NCBI GenBank assembly: GCA_937924855.1
Contig: CALEYQ010000080.1
Location: forward strand, 124,001-188,000
DNA from: an uncultured Bacteroidota bacterium
Lineage (GTDB): Bacteria > Bacteroidota > Bacteroidia > JADZBD01
Reading direction: 5' to 3'
Length of the DNA: 64,000 bases
Part shown: positions 15,004 to 23,697 of the stretch, one piece after another
Position numbering within the stretch: position 1 is the stretch's first letter
How the letters are laid out: each line of letters opens with the position of its first letter
Program-made: the position numbers and the translations under genes
The notes under the pieces: model-generated
What the model saw: only the letters and a program-made list of their open reading frames with translations
The model's database searches: none
What the model was told of the DNA's origin: nothing

Positions 15004-17220
15004 TTAGAAGAATTTAAAGCGGTTGTCCTTGATTTCAGCTTTTTCTTTCAGGACGTTATAAAGCTGCTGATCAATTTTTCCCTGATAGGTCTGGGTAAGT
15101 CGCATTTTCTGCTGAATATAATCTTTAGGTTCGGGGGCAGGAGTTACCTTATCTACCACCAGAACATACACACCTTGTTCGCCGGTAACAGGTGCGGAAA
15201 GCTTTCCGGGTTCGAGAGCAAACAAGGTTCCAATAACACCCAATTCCCTTCCAATCATGGTAACGCTAAAGTCGTTGAAACGAACCGAGGGCACGCTATC
15301 GGCATTCAAATTCATTTTGGAAGCAAGTGTTTCAATATTGGATGCTCCGCTGAGGGCTTTGGAAAACTCTTCCTTAAACATGGCGGCCTTCTTTTCTTTT
15401 ATGGCTCCTGCTTCAATTTCTGCCTTTTTCTGTTCGAGGGTAGCAAAACCCTTTTCTCTCACCTCGGTAAGGCTGGCAACCACATATTTGTTTTTGTAGC
15501 TGAAAGGTTCTTTGGAAACCGACCCTTTTGGATTGGTATAGGCCCAGCGAACGATGTCCTTTGCTTTTTCCAGTCCGGGCAGGGTTACATCGCTTGATTT
15601 AAGAGTTTCGGCGGTTCTCAAATTGAGGCCGGCTTCTTTTACTCCTTTCTGGAACGCATCCGCATCGCTACCATATGTGGATACAAAATCAAGAGCCTGG
15701 TTATAAACTTCCTGTCTTGTTTTTGATGAAGGTTCAACAGTTTTTTCAATAGTTGCAATCTGATATCTTGGAGATTCTTTACCCCTGTCAAGCACTTCAA
15801 CAATGTGAAATCCGTAAATAGTTTCCACCACTGTGATATCACCTTTTTTTCCTTCAAAGGCAGCCTTTTGAAATTCAGGCACCATCATACCTTCCTTAAA
15901 CCATTTGTAGGCACCAATTTCATCACGCTTTTTGAGTACGCGCTTACCTTCTTTATCTTCCCTTACGGATCCGGAATCAGAAGAAAACTTAACCACAAAA
16001 TCAGGGAAGAGTTTATTTGAACCTTTTAAAATTTTGGTAAGGCTATCGGCCATTGATTTAGCCGCTTCTTTGGAGCGGGTTTGAGTTGGCTGCGCTCCGG
16101 TGGCACCCTGATAATTAATAAGGATATGACGAACGGAAGCGGAATCCGGCAACATTTTAACATCGACCAGTTTAGACACTTTCCATTTAAGGCCTTCCTG
16201 ATAGGGAGCAGTTACGGTTCCTTTTCCGGAGGTTAAAAATGCGGAGTCGTTTTGAAGATATGGGGCAACCTGGGGGGCTTTCAGATAATTATTATCAAAA
16301 TACCCGGTTTCAGATTCCTGAACCACATATTCGCTGTCGCGCTTTGTCTTGGAAAACTCTTCGGCAATCTTCTGAATATCGGCAAGCGCGGCTGCCCTAT
16401 CCTCTTCGCTTGGGAATACATCAAAAACCACGAAATCCACCTTCCGGCTTTCTTCCTGCTTGAATTTATACTTGTTCTTATTGTAGTATTTTTTCAATTC
16501 CGACTCATCCACTTTCACGGCAGAATCAGGAATCATATTATATCTTTTTAAAACAAAACGGAATTTGAGGGAGGTATTGGCGTTTTGATAATCCTGCTTT
16601 GCCAGAGGGGTTGGCGTACGTAATCCCTTTTTCAAAAGGGTGTAGTACTTCAATTGGAATTTATTATCCTTAACAGACCTTTCAAACTCTTTCCATTGCT
16701 CATAGTACTGAGCGCTTTGCGGGTCAGTTGAAATTTTATCGATATACGCTTTGATTTTTCGTCCATCAAGTCTTCCATTGGCGTCGGCAAAGTCGGGATT
16801 TACCTGTCCGGTTTGCTGATCGGTAAATGCGGGGACAATCATTTGATCGGGCGGATTTCCGATAAAGATATCGGCCAGTTCCTTTTCGGTAACCCGGATG
16901 CCTGCGGTAGCATATTCTTTTTCGAAGGCCAGGGTACGCAGAAAATATTCCCAAGTAGAATTATTAACCATATCGGCCATCTGATCGTCGAGGGAGGAAA
17001 GGTTGTTTCTGGATTTCTGCATCTCCTCCATCTTCTGATATTCTATCATGAATTGTTCGTAGGAAATATCCTCGCCGGAGATAACCCCCACCACATTACT
17101 TTCGCCGAAAATCTGAAATCCGCTTTCAAAAAGTCCGGTTAAAACAAAGGCCATCAATGAAATTCCTACCAGGGTAGCAATAAGGCCGGAGCGTTTACGA
17201 AGTGAACCAATAACTGCCAT
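15004..17220 (-). CDS. PpiD/SurA-type membrane-anchored periplasmic peptidyl-prolyl isomerase
   Basis: A 738-residue foldase. One N-terminal membrane helix (about residues 12-35) anchors a large periplasmic region with a SurA-N-like chaperone arm, a parvulin domain at roughly 365-480 (SASVRHILINYQG to YGFHIVEVLDRG) and a long C-terminal alpha/beta region. It should help outer-membrane and secreted proteins fold after Sec export. The size and single N-terminal helix match PpiD rather than SurA. It has its own promoter (17253) and a terminator buried in hemH, and lies downstream of the coaX-lptC-CNNM run. Confidence 0.88.
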   Translation of the reverse strand: MAVIGSLRKRSGLIATLVGISLMAFVLTGLFESGFQIFGESNVVGVISGEDISYEQFMIEYQKMEEMQKSRNNLSSLDDQMADMVNNSTWEYFLRTLAFEKEYATAGIRVTEKELADIFIGNPPDQMIVPAFTDQQTGQVNPDFADANGRLDGRKIKAYIDKISTDPQSAQYYEQWKEFERSVKDNKFQLKYYTLLKKGLRTPTPLAKQDYQNANTSLKFRFVLKRYNMIPDSAVKVDESELKKYYNKNKYKFKQEESRKVDFVVFDVFPSEEDRAAALADIQKIAEEFSKTKRDSEYVVQESETGYFDNNYLKAPQVAPYLQNDSAFLTSGKGTVTAPYQEGLKWKVSKLVDVKMLPDSASVRHILINYQGATGAQPTQTRSKEAAKSMADSLTKILKGSNKLFPDFVVKFSSDSGSVREDKEGKRVLKKRDEIGAYKWFKEGMMVPEFQKAAFEGKKGDITVVETIYGFHIVEVLDRGKESPRYQIATIEKTVEPSSKTRQEVYNQALDFVSTYGSDADAFQKGVKEAGLNLRTAETLKSSDVTLPGLEKAKDIVRWAYTNPKGSVSKEPFSYKNKYVVASLTEVREKGFATLEQKKAEIEAGAIKEKKAAMFKEEFSKALSGASNIETLASKMNLNADSVPSVRFNDFSVTMIGRELGVIGTLFALEPGKLSAPVTGEQGVYVLVVDKVTPAPEPKDYIQQKMRLTQTYQGKIDQQLYNVLKEKAEIKDNRFKFF

Positions 17221-17252
17221 AAAAATTCAAAAATTTTAAGTATTCAGGGGAG

Positions 17253-17284
17253 CGAAGTTACAATTCTTTAAGGGGATTCAAAAA
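17253..17284 (-). promoter_or_regulatory. promoter of the PpiD-like gene
   Basis: On the minus strand TTTTTG at 17284-17279 is followed after an 18-base spacer by TAACTTCG at 17260-17253, close to the Bacteroidota consensus TTTG-N(17-23)-TAnnTTTG. The ATG at 17220 is 32 bases downstream, giving a leader of about 28 bases. Confidence 0.65.
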
Positions 17285-17326
17285 GCGAAAGCTAATTTGT
17301 TTTATGCTGATTATCAGGCTCTTATA

Positions 17327-18586
17327 TTATTCGCTTCCAATTTTCAGGCCCAGGGTCTCGATACGGGTCTGTGAAACATTCAAAACGGTGAAGGTGAGCT
17401 TTCCGAGATTGATTTTTTCGCCCTTGGCGGGAATGGTACCGGTAAGGTTGACAATCAGACCTCCGAGAGTTTCTGAGCCTTCCTTTTTGGGGATTTCGGT
17501 TTGATATTTTTCGTTGATATAATCAATTTCCATACGACCGCTGAAAACAAATTCGCTATCTGAAATTCTGCGTTCAATGAGTTCATCCTTATCGTGTTCA
17601 TCTTCAATTTCCCCGAAGATTTCTTCCATTACATCTTCCATGGTAAGAATACCGGCAGTTCCTCCGAATTCGTCCAACACTACGGCAATACTTTTCCGTT
17701 GTTGAATAAACAGAGTAAGCGCATCTTTAGCGGGCATGGTTTCAGGGATGATAATAACCGGCAACAGCAGGGAACGAACATTATCGGGGTTCTTAAAAAG
17801 TTCATAGGAATGCACGAATCCGATTATATGATCTATGGATTCCTGATAAACCAAAATCCGGCTCAATCGGGTTTCAATAAACCGCCGTTTTAAATCCTCT
17901 ACAGAGATATCCACGGGAACTGCAATTATTTCGGTTCTGGGAACCATGCATCCCCTGGCTTTAACACGGGCAAAATCGAGGGCATTTTTAAAAATTTTCA
18001 CCTCGTGATCCACCTTTCTCTTTCCCTGGTTCTTATATAACGTTTCCCGAACCAGATTATCCAGATCCACTCTCCCGAAACTGGGATCGGCTTCCTGGAC
18101 TTTTACCCGGAAAAGGGTTCGCATTAAAAAGGAGGAAAAACCGGTTATTATGAATACCAGGGGAGACAAAACAAGATAGGACAACAGCACCGGAATGGCA
18201 AAAATATTGAGCAAACCATTGGGATTTAAGCGGAACAAATTTTTTGGTAAAAATTCCGCTGTAAACAAAATAACAAGGGTGGAAAGCAAAGTGGTGAGCA
18301 AAAAAATCCAAAAACCGGAACTCAGGAAACCGGACAGGAAGCTTGTTAGCTTTTGCTCCATAAACATGGAAAAAACAACCAGGGCTATACAATTCCCCAC
18401 CAGCAGTGTTCCTATAAACCGGGCTTGCTTTTTGACCAGGAAGGAAATGATTTTCGCATTTATCCCGCCTTTCTTCTGGGAAAGCTCAATTTTCAGTTTG
18501 TTGGCAGTAAAAAAGGCAATTTCAATTCCGGAAAAAAAAGCAGAAGCTACGAGTGCTAAAAAAATATATAACCAGTAATTTTCCAA
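17327..18586 (-). CDS. CNNM/CorC-type hemolysin-family membrane protein with CBS pair
   Basis: A 419-residue protein with the CNNM (DUF21) membrane domain in residues 1-190, two CBS domains at about 205-325 and a C-terminal CorC/HlyC domain. Such proteins are linked to magnesium or cobalt efflux, and one Bacteroidota member (GldE) is tied to gliding. ARVKARGCMVPRTEI starts the CBS part, and LDEFGGTAGILTMEDVMEEIFGEIEDEHD is the highly conserved second CBS block. Translation starts at TTG 18586, immediately after the stop of the preceding small gene. It may be co-transcribed with lptC. Confidence 0.88.
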   Translation of the reverse strand: MENYWLYIFLALVASAFFSGIEIAFFTANKLKIELSQKKGGINAKIISFLVKKQARFIGTLLVGNCIALVVFSMFMEQKLTSFLSGFLSSGFWIFLLTTLLSTLVILFTAEFLPKNLFRLNPNGLLNIFAIPVLLSYLVLSPLVFIITGFSSFLMRTLFRVKVQEADPSFGRVDLDNLVRETLYKNQGKRKVDHEVKIFKNALDFARVKARGCMVPRTEIIAVPVDISVEDLKRRFIETRLSRILVYQESIDHIIGFVHSYELFKNPDNVRSLLLPVIIIPETMPAKDALTLFIQQRKSIAVVLDEFGGTAGILTMEDVMEEIFGEIEDEHDKDELIERRISDSEFVFSGRMEIDYINEKYQTEIPKKEGSETLGGLIVNLTGTIPAKGEKINLGKLTFTVLNVSQTRIETLGLKIGSE

Positions 18587-18817
18587 TTATTTTTTTTGTT
18601 TTCCTTGTTTCGGTGATGGAGCCTGATTTTTGTTGGTGCTGTATATTTTCAGACGGCGTTTATTCAGGGCAAACATAAGACCGCTGACAAAAGTAAATGC
18701 AAAAAACAAATAGGAACTTTTTACATCCCCTGTGGCCACCATATAAACAGCCGTCATAAGTGAAAAAACTCCGGAAATTCCCCAGATCCACATCAGTGCC
18801 TTGATCATTGTATTCAT
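18587..18817 (-). CDS. small two-helix membrane protein, unknown
   Basis: A 76-residue protein with two hydrophobic helices (about 6-27 and 35-52) and a Lys/Gln-rich cytoplasmic tail ending in KQGKQKK. No enzyme motif is present and I do not recognise the family. It sits four bases after lptC and directly before the CNNM gene in a packed operon, so it is likely expressed with the envelope genes around it. Confidence 0.65.
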   Translation of the reverse strand: MNTMIKALMWIWGISGVFSLMTAVYMVATGDVKSSYLFFAFTFVSGLMFALNKRRLKIYSTNKNQAPSPKQGKQKK

Positions 18818-18821
18818 GGTG

Positions 18822-19379
18822 CTATTGATTTTCTACATCCCTTTCAAGGGTGCCTGTTACATTTAATATTTTAAGGTCGGAAAAATCTTCGGTTGCTTCA
18901 AGCCCTTCGCCCAAAATTATTTCATCCCGCGTTGTAATTTTTACGGCATCATTAGTAAAGACTTTCCCGTCGTTACGTGTCCAGAATAGTTTTTCCGTAT
19001 TTAATTTTTCTCCCTTTTCATTCATAACCACCACATTATGGCGGGCTTCCATACGCGAGTCGGCATCATGATAAATGGCATAATTGGCTTTCAGCCAGGA
19101 CTTAACCTTTCCCTGGCTATCAAAAAACTCAATATAAACGCCTCTTGGAAAAACTGTTTTTTTGCCTTCCCTTTCATAATTTTCAAGAACGGGGGCAAAA
19201 ATTTTAATTTTAACCTGAGCGCTGTCAGAATAAATTATTTCAACTTCAGAGGCCCGGTTATCGGGAAGTTGATCGGCACCCAGCATCCTAACCGTCCGGA
19301 TATCATTTTCACAGGCGGTCAATCCCGCTACTAACAATAATAAAATTGTTCTCAATCGTATTTGCGCTGAATAAACCAT
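18822..19379 (-). CDS. lptC: LPS export lipoprotein LptC
   Basis: A 185-residue LptC-family protein. In the Lpt bridge it receives LPS from the LptBFG transporter and passes it to LptA. Residues 1-23 form a lipoprotein signal with lipobox LTAC, so the anchor is a lipid rather than the helix used in enterobacteria, which is common in Bacteroidota. The rest shows the repeated beta strands of the OstA/LptC jellyroll (for example SWLKANYAIYHDADSRMEARHNVVVMN). It overlaps the 3' end of the barrel-protein gene by 28 bases. Confidence 0.85.
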   Translation of the reverse strand: MVYSAQIRLRTILLLLVAGLTACENDIRTVRMLGADQLPDNRASEVEIIYSDSAQVKIKIFAPVLENYEREGKKTVFPRGVYIEFFDSQGKVKSWLKANYAIYHDADSRMEARHNVVVMNEKGEKLNTEKLFWTRNDGKVFTNDAVKITTRDEIILGEGLEATEDFSDLKILNVTGTLERDVENQ

Positions 19380-20665
19380 TTTTCATTTAATGAAAGCCCG
19401 ATGCTTATTCTGAAAAAGGTTTCTGAGATTAAGTTGTTTTCCGTTGTTCCGCGGTAACCGCCTTCAAGGGCAAAATTTAGCATTGACTGTGTGTAGGTGT
19501 CGCCCATACGCTGTTTCCGCAAGGGGATACCCAGGCCTGTGCTTGCTGAAAACTCTGTGTAGGGGATATCTTTGGAAAGAACCAGATAATGATTGCTGTA
19601 TCTCAATCCGCCCCGGTATTGCAAACGGCGGCTGAGATTTCCTTTTCCATCGGCATACTTATCCGGAATATATTGGAATCCCAGGCTTAAGCGACGGGCC
19701 GTGGAATACCTGATACCTGTGTTAGCATTTCCAAAAGAAGTCCAGTCCTGGAAAAAGTAATCGGCAGCAAACACCAGGCGCTCCCCTTTTTTAAACATCA
19801 AACCCGCTCCTAAAGAGGGGGGAATCTGCCGTGTTTCCTTTACATCAACTTCATACAAGGCAGTATCTCTGGCCAATTCTATGATGGTATTGAACTTCAA
19901 TAATTCCACAAGAGTAGTAGTACGGGTAACCATATCGGTTCCCATGGATCCGGTGAGTCCGGCAACCATAAACCAACGGCTTTTTATCCTTGCTTTATAC
20001 TGGATTCCGCCACGAAACACAAAATCACTTACCCGGATTTCTTTTCGTGCACGGGTATTAAAATAAAAACCGGAAGAGGGAAATGAATCCCTGTAGGTAG
20101 CAAGAACATTCCCGAACAAATGAGAAGCAGAAAATCCGAAGGAAAATCTTCCGGTTCTAAATCCACCGGCTAAAAAAACATCATTTATTCCTCCGGAACC
20201 CTGATAATTATACCGCACTTTTCCAACGCTATCCAGTTGGGATTCTGTACCTATATTATAGCCCACCCGCGAATAAGGCTGTAAACCGAAAGCAATAGCC
20301 GACCGGTTTTTGCGGCCAACAGGAACTCCAAAAATAATTTGTTCAAGTCCGACATTATTGGTCAGGATTTTTTCCTGATTGGATTTCAATTGGGTAACGG
20401 TATTGGAAACTCCTACTTCAAAAGAGCTGAGTCGCAGCGAGGCCAAAGAGGCCGGATTAGCCGGACTAATGGCGAAGGGTGCGGTAGAATCATTTTGAAA
20501 AGCAAAAGTAGTGCCGCCCATAGCCATATTGTAGGCCGAGAATCCATGGTATAGCTCACCCAGCCCAAAGCGCGAGTAGGGCGAACTGGTTCCCTGGGCA
20601 AATGATAATCCGGAGCCGGTAAGGGCCAGCAAGGCAATAAAATATATGGAACACCTACGCGGCAT
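19352..20665 (-). CDS. outer-membrane beta-barrel protein (FadL/OmpP1-like), unknown
   Basis: A 437-residue exported protein with a signal peptide ending GLSFAQ and an N-terminal segment (GTSSPYSRFGLGELYHGFSAYNMAMGG) typical of Bacteroidota outer-membrane barrels related to FadL/PorV. The remainder is alternating amphipathic strands. The ATG at 20665 is preferred because it gives a normal signal peptide; a further in-frame start at 20683 adds six residues. It overlaps coaX by 11 bases and lptC by 28 bases, so the three are one operon. Its place directly before lptC suggests an envelope or LPS role, but no function can be stated. Confidence 0.8.
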   Translation of the reverse strand: MPRRCSIYFIALLALTGSGLSFAQGTSSPYSRFGLGELYHGFSAYNMAMGGTTFAFQNDSTAPFAISPANPASLASLRLSSFEVGVSNTVTQLKSNQEKILTNNVGLEQIIFGVPVGRKNRSAIAFGLQPYSRVGYNIGTESQLDSVGKVRYNYQGSGGINDVFLAGGFRTGRFSFGFSASHLFGNVLATYRDSFPSSGFYFNTRARKEIRVSDFVFRGGIQYKARIKSRWFMVAGLTGSMGTDMVTRTTTLVELLKFNTIIELARDTALYEVDVKETRQIPPSLGAGLMFKKGERLVFAADYFFQDWTSFGNANTGIRYSTARRLSLGFQYIPDKYADGKGNLSRRLQYRGGLRYSNHYLVLSKDIPYTEFSASTGLGIPLRKQRMGDTYTQSMLNFALEGGYRGTTENNLISETFFRISIGLSLNEKWFIQRKYD

Positions 20666-21377
20666 TAAAAAGTAAAATTTCATTTAACCCCTTCAAAACC
20701 AGATTTGGGTCTGCAAAGATGGGCATTTTAAGGTGCCTGACAAAGAATTCCCCGTCGCCGCCGGTAACAACAATTTTCAATTTGGGGTACTTTTCAAGAT
20801 AATCCCCAATTAAGCCTTTGGTTTCTGCTATCATTCCGTTTTCCACCCCAGACCGGATTGATAGCTCGGTACTGTTTCCAAGCAGGGGTGTTTTGGTTGT
20901 TTTACTATTAATTAACGGAAGCCGGTCGGTAAAATTGTGAAGTGCTTTGTAGCGCATTTCAAGCCCCGGGGCTATGCTTCCTCCCAGATATTCACCTTTC
21001 ACACTCACAAAATTAAATTTAAGGCAGGTGCCGGCATCTATAACCAGGACAGGAAAACCAGGAAACATTTTCCACCCTCCAACGGCTGCGGCCAGTCGGT
21101 CGGAGCCGAGCGTAAAAGCCGTTTTATATTTGTTTTTTATGGGAACCCGGGTTTTGTGTGAAAATAATTCAACCGGAGCAATTCCATTTTTCAAAACGGA
21201 AGAAGGAATCTGATTTTTTACGGTTCCCACAAAGATTCTTTCGATTTTGTTTTTCGATAAAAAATCCCTGAACCTGGAAGTACTCCTGATATCCGGACGA
21301 ACAATTTTTTTCAGGTTACTTCCTGAAAATATACCTGTCTTTGTACGGGTATTCCCGATGTCAATAATAAGAACCAT
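20655..21377 (-). CDS. coaX: type III pantothenate kinase
   Basis: A 240-residue type III pantothenate kinase, the first enzyme of coenzyme A synthesis, of the ASKHA fold. The phosphate loop is VLIIDIGNTRTKTGIF at the N-terminus; GSDRLAAAVGGWKMFP (about 95-110) and VIDAGTCLKFNFV with GGSIAPGLEMRYKAL (about 118-150) are signature blocks. CoaX needs a monovalent cation and is not feedback-inhibited by CoA. It is the first gene of the run coaX, barrel protein, lptC, small membrane protein, CNNM. Confidence 0.93.
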   Translation of the reverse strand: MVLIIDIGNTRTKTGIFSGSNLKKIVRPDIRSTSRFRDFLSKNKIERIFVGTVKNQIPSSVLKNGIAPVELFSHKTRVPIKNKYKTAFTLGSDRLAAAVGGWKMFPGFPVLVIDAGTCLKFNFVSVKGEYLGGSIAPGLEMRYKALHNFTDRLPLINSKTTKTPLLGNSTELSIRSGVENGMIAETKGLIGDYLEKYPKLKIVVTGGDGEFFVRHLKMPIFADPNLVLKGLNEILLFNAA

Positions 21378-21398
21378 CAGGCACCGGATTAAAAATGA

Positions 21399-22655
21399 CT
21401 ATTTAAGTCCAAACTCTTTTCGAAGTCTTTCTACGTAATCCAGTTCTTCCCATGGGAAAAGTTTTACTTTAACTTTTTTCTCATTTCCTTTTCCGGGATT
21501 AAACACTTTGGTAACTACGCGTGGCGATCTTCCCATGTGGCCGTAGGAGGCTGTTTCGAGATAAATGGGACTTCTCAGGTTGAAGCGCTTTTCAATGGCA
21601 TAGGGTCTGAGGTCAAAAATTTTCCCGATTTTTTTGGCGAGCTTTCCATCGTCTATATTAACATGAGAAGTTCCGTAGGTATTAACATAAAGTCCTACCG
21701 GTTCTGCCACACCGATAGCGTAGGCAACCTGAACGAGTACTTCCTCGCAAAGTCCGGCGGCTACCATATTTTTTGCAATATGCCGTGTGGCATAAGCAGC
21801 GGAGCGGTCAACTTTGCTGGGGTCTTTTCCAGAGAAAGCACCGCCTCCATGGGCGCCTTTCCCGCCGTAGGTATCTACAATAATTTTCCTTCCGGTGAGA
21901 CCGGTATCTCCATGGGGTCCGCCGATTACAAACTTTCCGGTGGGGTTTATATGGTATTTTATCTGATTATTGAACAGGGCCTGAACACGGGCAGGAAGTT
22001 TTTTCTTTACCCTTGGGATAAGGAATTGGATGATGTCTTTCTTAATTTTTTCGAGCATGGACTTATCCGGTCCGAACTGATCGTGCTGCGTAGAAATAAC
22101 AATGGTATCAATTCGTACGGGGCGGTTATTATCGTCGTATTCAATAGTAACCTGAGATTTGGCATCCGGCCGCAGGTATTTAATTTCTTTGTTTTCTCTT
22201 CTGATCTCCGCCAGTTCCCGAAGTAACAAATGGGCCAGCTCCAGGGGAAGAGGCATAAAATTATCGGTCTCGCGGCAGGCATATCCAAACATCATTCCCT
22301 GATCACCGGCCCCCTGATCTTCTTTGCGTTTTCTTTCCACACCACGGTTAATGTCCTGACTTTGTTCGTGTATTGCTGAAAGCACCCCGCAGGAATGTGC
22401 CTCGAACATATATTCGCTTTTGGTATAGCCGATTTTCTTAATAACCTCTCTGGCGATAGTCTGAACATCAAGGTAGGCTTCCGACTTTACCTCTCCGGCG
22501 AGCACTACCTGTCCGGTAGTAACGAGGGTTTCACAGGCCACTTTGGAATCGGGGTCATAGGCAAGAAAATGGTCGATAAGTGCATCAGAAATCTGATCAG
22601 CAACCTTATCCGGATGCCCTTCAGAAACAGATTCAGAGGTAAATAAGTAAGACAT
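21399..22655 (-). CDS. metK: S-adenosylmethionine synthetase
   Basis: A 418-residue methionine adenosyltransferase that makes SAM from methionine and ATP. It starts SYLFTSESVSEGHPDKVADQISDA, includes GAGDQGMMFGYA (about 117) and the phosphate-binding GGGAFSGKDPSKVDRSAAY (about 266-285). It is slightly longer than the E. coli enzyme because of extra residues around 100-130 and 160-185. The 63-base gap to gldA holds no SAM riboswitch that I can see; TATTTTAG on the minus strand is a possible weak -7 element. Confidence 0.96.
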   Translation of the reverse strand: MSYLFTSESVSEGHPDKVADQISDALIDHFLAYDPDSKVACETLVTTGQVVLAGEVKSEAYLDVQTIAREVIKKIGYTKSEYMFEAHSCGVLSAIHEQSQDINRGVERKRKEDQGAGDQGMMFGYACRETDNFMPLPLELAHLLLRELAEIRRENKEIKYLRPDAKSQVTIEYDDNNRPVRIDTIVISTQHDQFGPDKSMLEKIKKDIIQFLIPRVKKKLPARVQALFNNQIKYHINPTGKFVIGGPHGDTGLTGRKIIVDTYGGKGAHGGGAFSGKDPSKVDRSAAYATRHIAKNMVAAGLCEEVLVQVAYAIGVAEPVGLYVNTYGTSHVNIDDGKLAKKIGKIFDLRPYAIEKRFNLRSPIYLETASYGHMGRSPRVVTKVFNPGKGNEKKVKVKLFPWEELDYVERLRKEFGLK

Positions 22656-22718
22656 ACTTGAGTTTTTGGGTTAACGGGGCGCTAAAATAGGGTTTTTTTT
22701 GGGAAGAATATGCCCCTT

Positions 22719-23624
22719 TTATCGGGTTAATTGCTTGAAAATATCTTCCAGTTTCTGTTCCGATTTTTGAATGGTGAGAACCTGTAGATTATTCTTTACG
22801 GCAAATTGGAACAGGGCGGCCCTGACATCGGCTTTTTCGCTGGCAATAATTTCCCAGGTGAACCCTCCGGCCGGATTGGCTTCGATTACCCCGGCCATGT
22901 TCTTTAACAAGCCACGGTTTACTTCCCGGTCGAATTCAATGGTAATTACGGTTTGATTTCCGGTACCGGAAATTAACTCGGATGTAGGTTTATCCGCCAC
23001 AATTTTTCCCTTCCTGATAATAATAACCCTTCGACACATGGCTTCTACTTCCTGCATAATATGGGTACTCAGCAGTACTGTTTTTTCTTTGCCAATTTCC
23101 AGAATAACTTTTCTGATTTCAGCCAACTGATTGGGATCAAGGCCTGAGGTGGGTTCATCGAGAATTAAAACCTTGGGATCATGAATAATAGCCTGAGCCA
23201 AACCTACGCGTTGACGATAACCCTTGGAAAGGGCCCCAATCTTTTTATTTTTTTCGGCTTCAAGCCCGGTCAGGTGAATCATTTCCGCAATTCGCTTTGC
23301 CGGAGACTTTATGGCATGTAAGCCGGAAATAAATTCCAGGTATTCCTTCACATACATTTCCAGGTACAGAGGATTGTGTTCAGGAAGGTAGCCAACCGAA
23401 GCCTTAACCTGCAGCGGTTCTTCTTCCACACTATATCCACACACTTTTGCTTTGCCGGAAGATTGCGGAATGTAACAGGTCAAAATTTTCATCAGGGTTG
23501 ATTTCCCGGCTCCATTCGGACCCAGGAAGCCAACTACCTCACCGGCGGATACAGAAAATGAAACTTCATCCAGTGCCTTTTGGCTACCGTACAATTTCGA
23601 AACAGAAAATACTTCCAGCGACAT
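22719..23624 (-). CDS. gldA: gliding-motility ABC transporter ATP-binding subunit GldA
   Basis: A 301-residue ABC ATPase. Walker A is GPNGAGKST (about 34-42), the signature region is LSKGYRQRVGLAQA and Walker B is KVLILDEPTSGLDP. SVGYLPEHNPLYLEMYVKEYL is very characteristic of the GldA branch, which works with the membrane proteins GldF and GldG in Bacteroidota gliding motility. GldF and GldG are not in this window, so the partner genes must lie elsewhere. It is divergent from rsgA, with TATCTTTA at 23645-23638 on the minus strand as a possible -7 element. Confidence 0.85.
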   Translation of the reverse strand: MSLEVFSVSKLYGSQKALDEVSFSVSAGEVVGFLGPNGAGKSTLMKILTCYIPQSSGKAKVCGYSVEEEPLQVKASVGYLPEHNPLYLEMYVKEYLEFISGLHAIKSPAKRIAEMIHLTGLEAEKNKKIGALSKGYRQRVGLAQAIIHDPKVLILDEPTSGLDPNQLAEIRKVILEIGKEKTVLLSTHIMQEVEAMCRRVIIIRKGKIVADKPTSELISGTGNQTVITIEFDREVNRGLLKNMAGVIEANPAGGFTWEIIASEKADVRAALFQFAVKNNLQVLTIQKSEQKLEDIFKQLTR

Positions 23625-23685
23625 AAAACTACTTTGGTAAAGATACTAAGCTTCCCTGAATTAGGCCATTGCCAAAAGAAAGGGC

Positions 23686-23693
23686 TAAATTTG
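23686..23693 (+). promoter_or_regulatory. -7 element of the rsgA promoter
   Basis: TAAATTTG is an exact TAnnTTTG match placed four bases before the GTG start of rsgA at 23698, which predicts transcription beginning at or next to the start codon. Confidence 0.6.
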
Positions 23694-23697
23694 CCGG

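Noticed and set aside
21537..22226. Long open frame of 229 codons opposite metK
   Set aside because: It mirrors the codons of metK, has no recognisable domain, and starts inside a highly conserved gene.
22656..22718. Possible SAM riboswitch before metK
   Set aside because: Only 63 bases are available and no conserved aptamer helices are visible.
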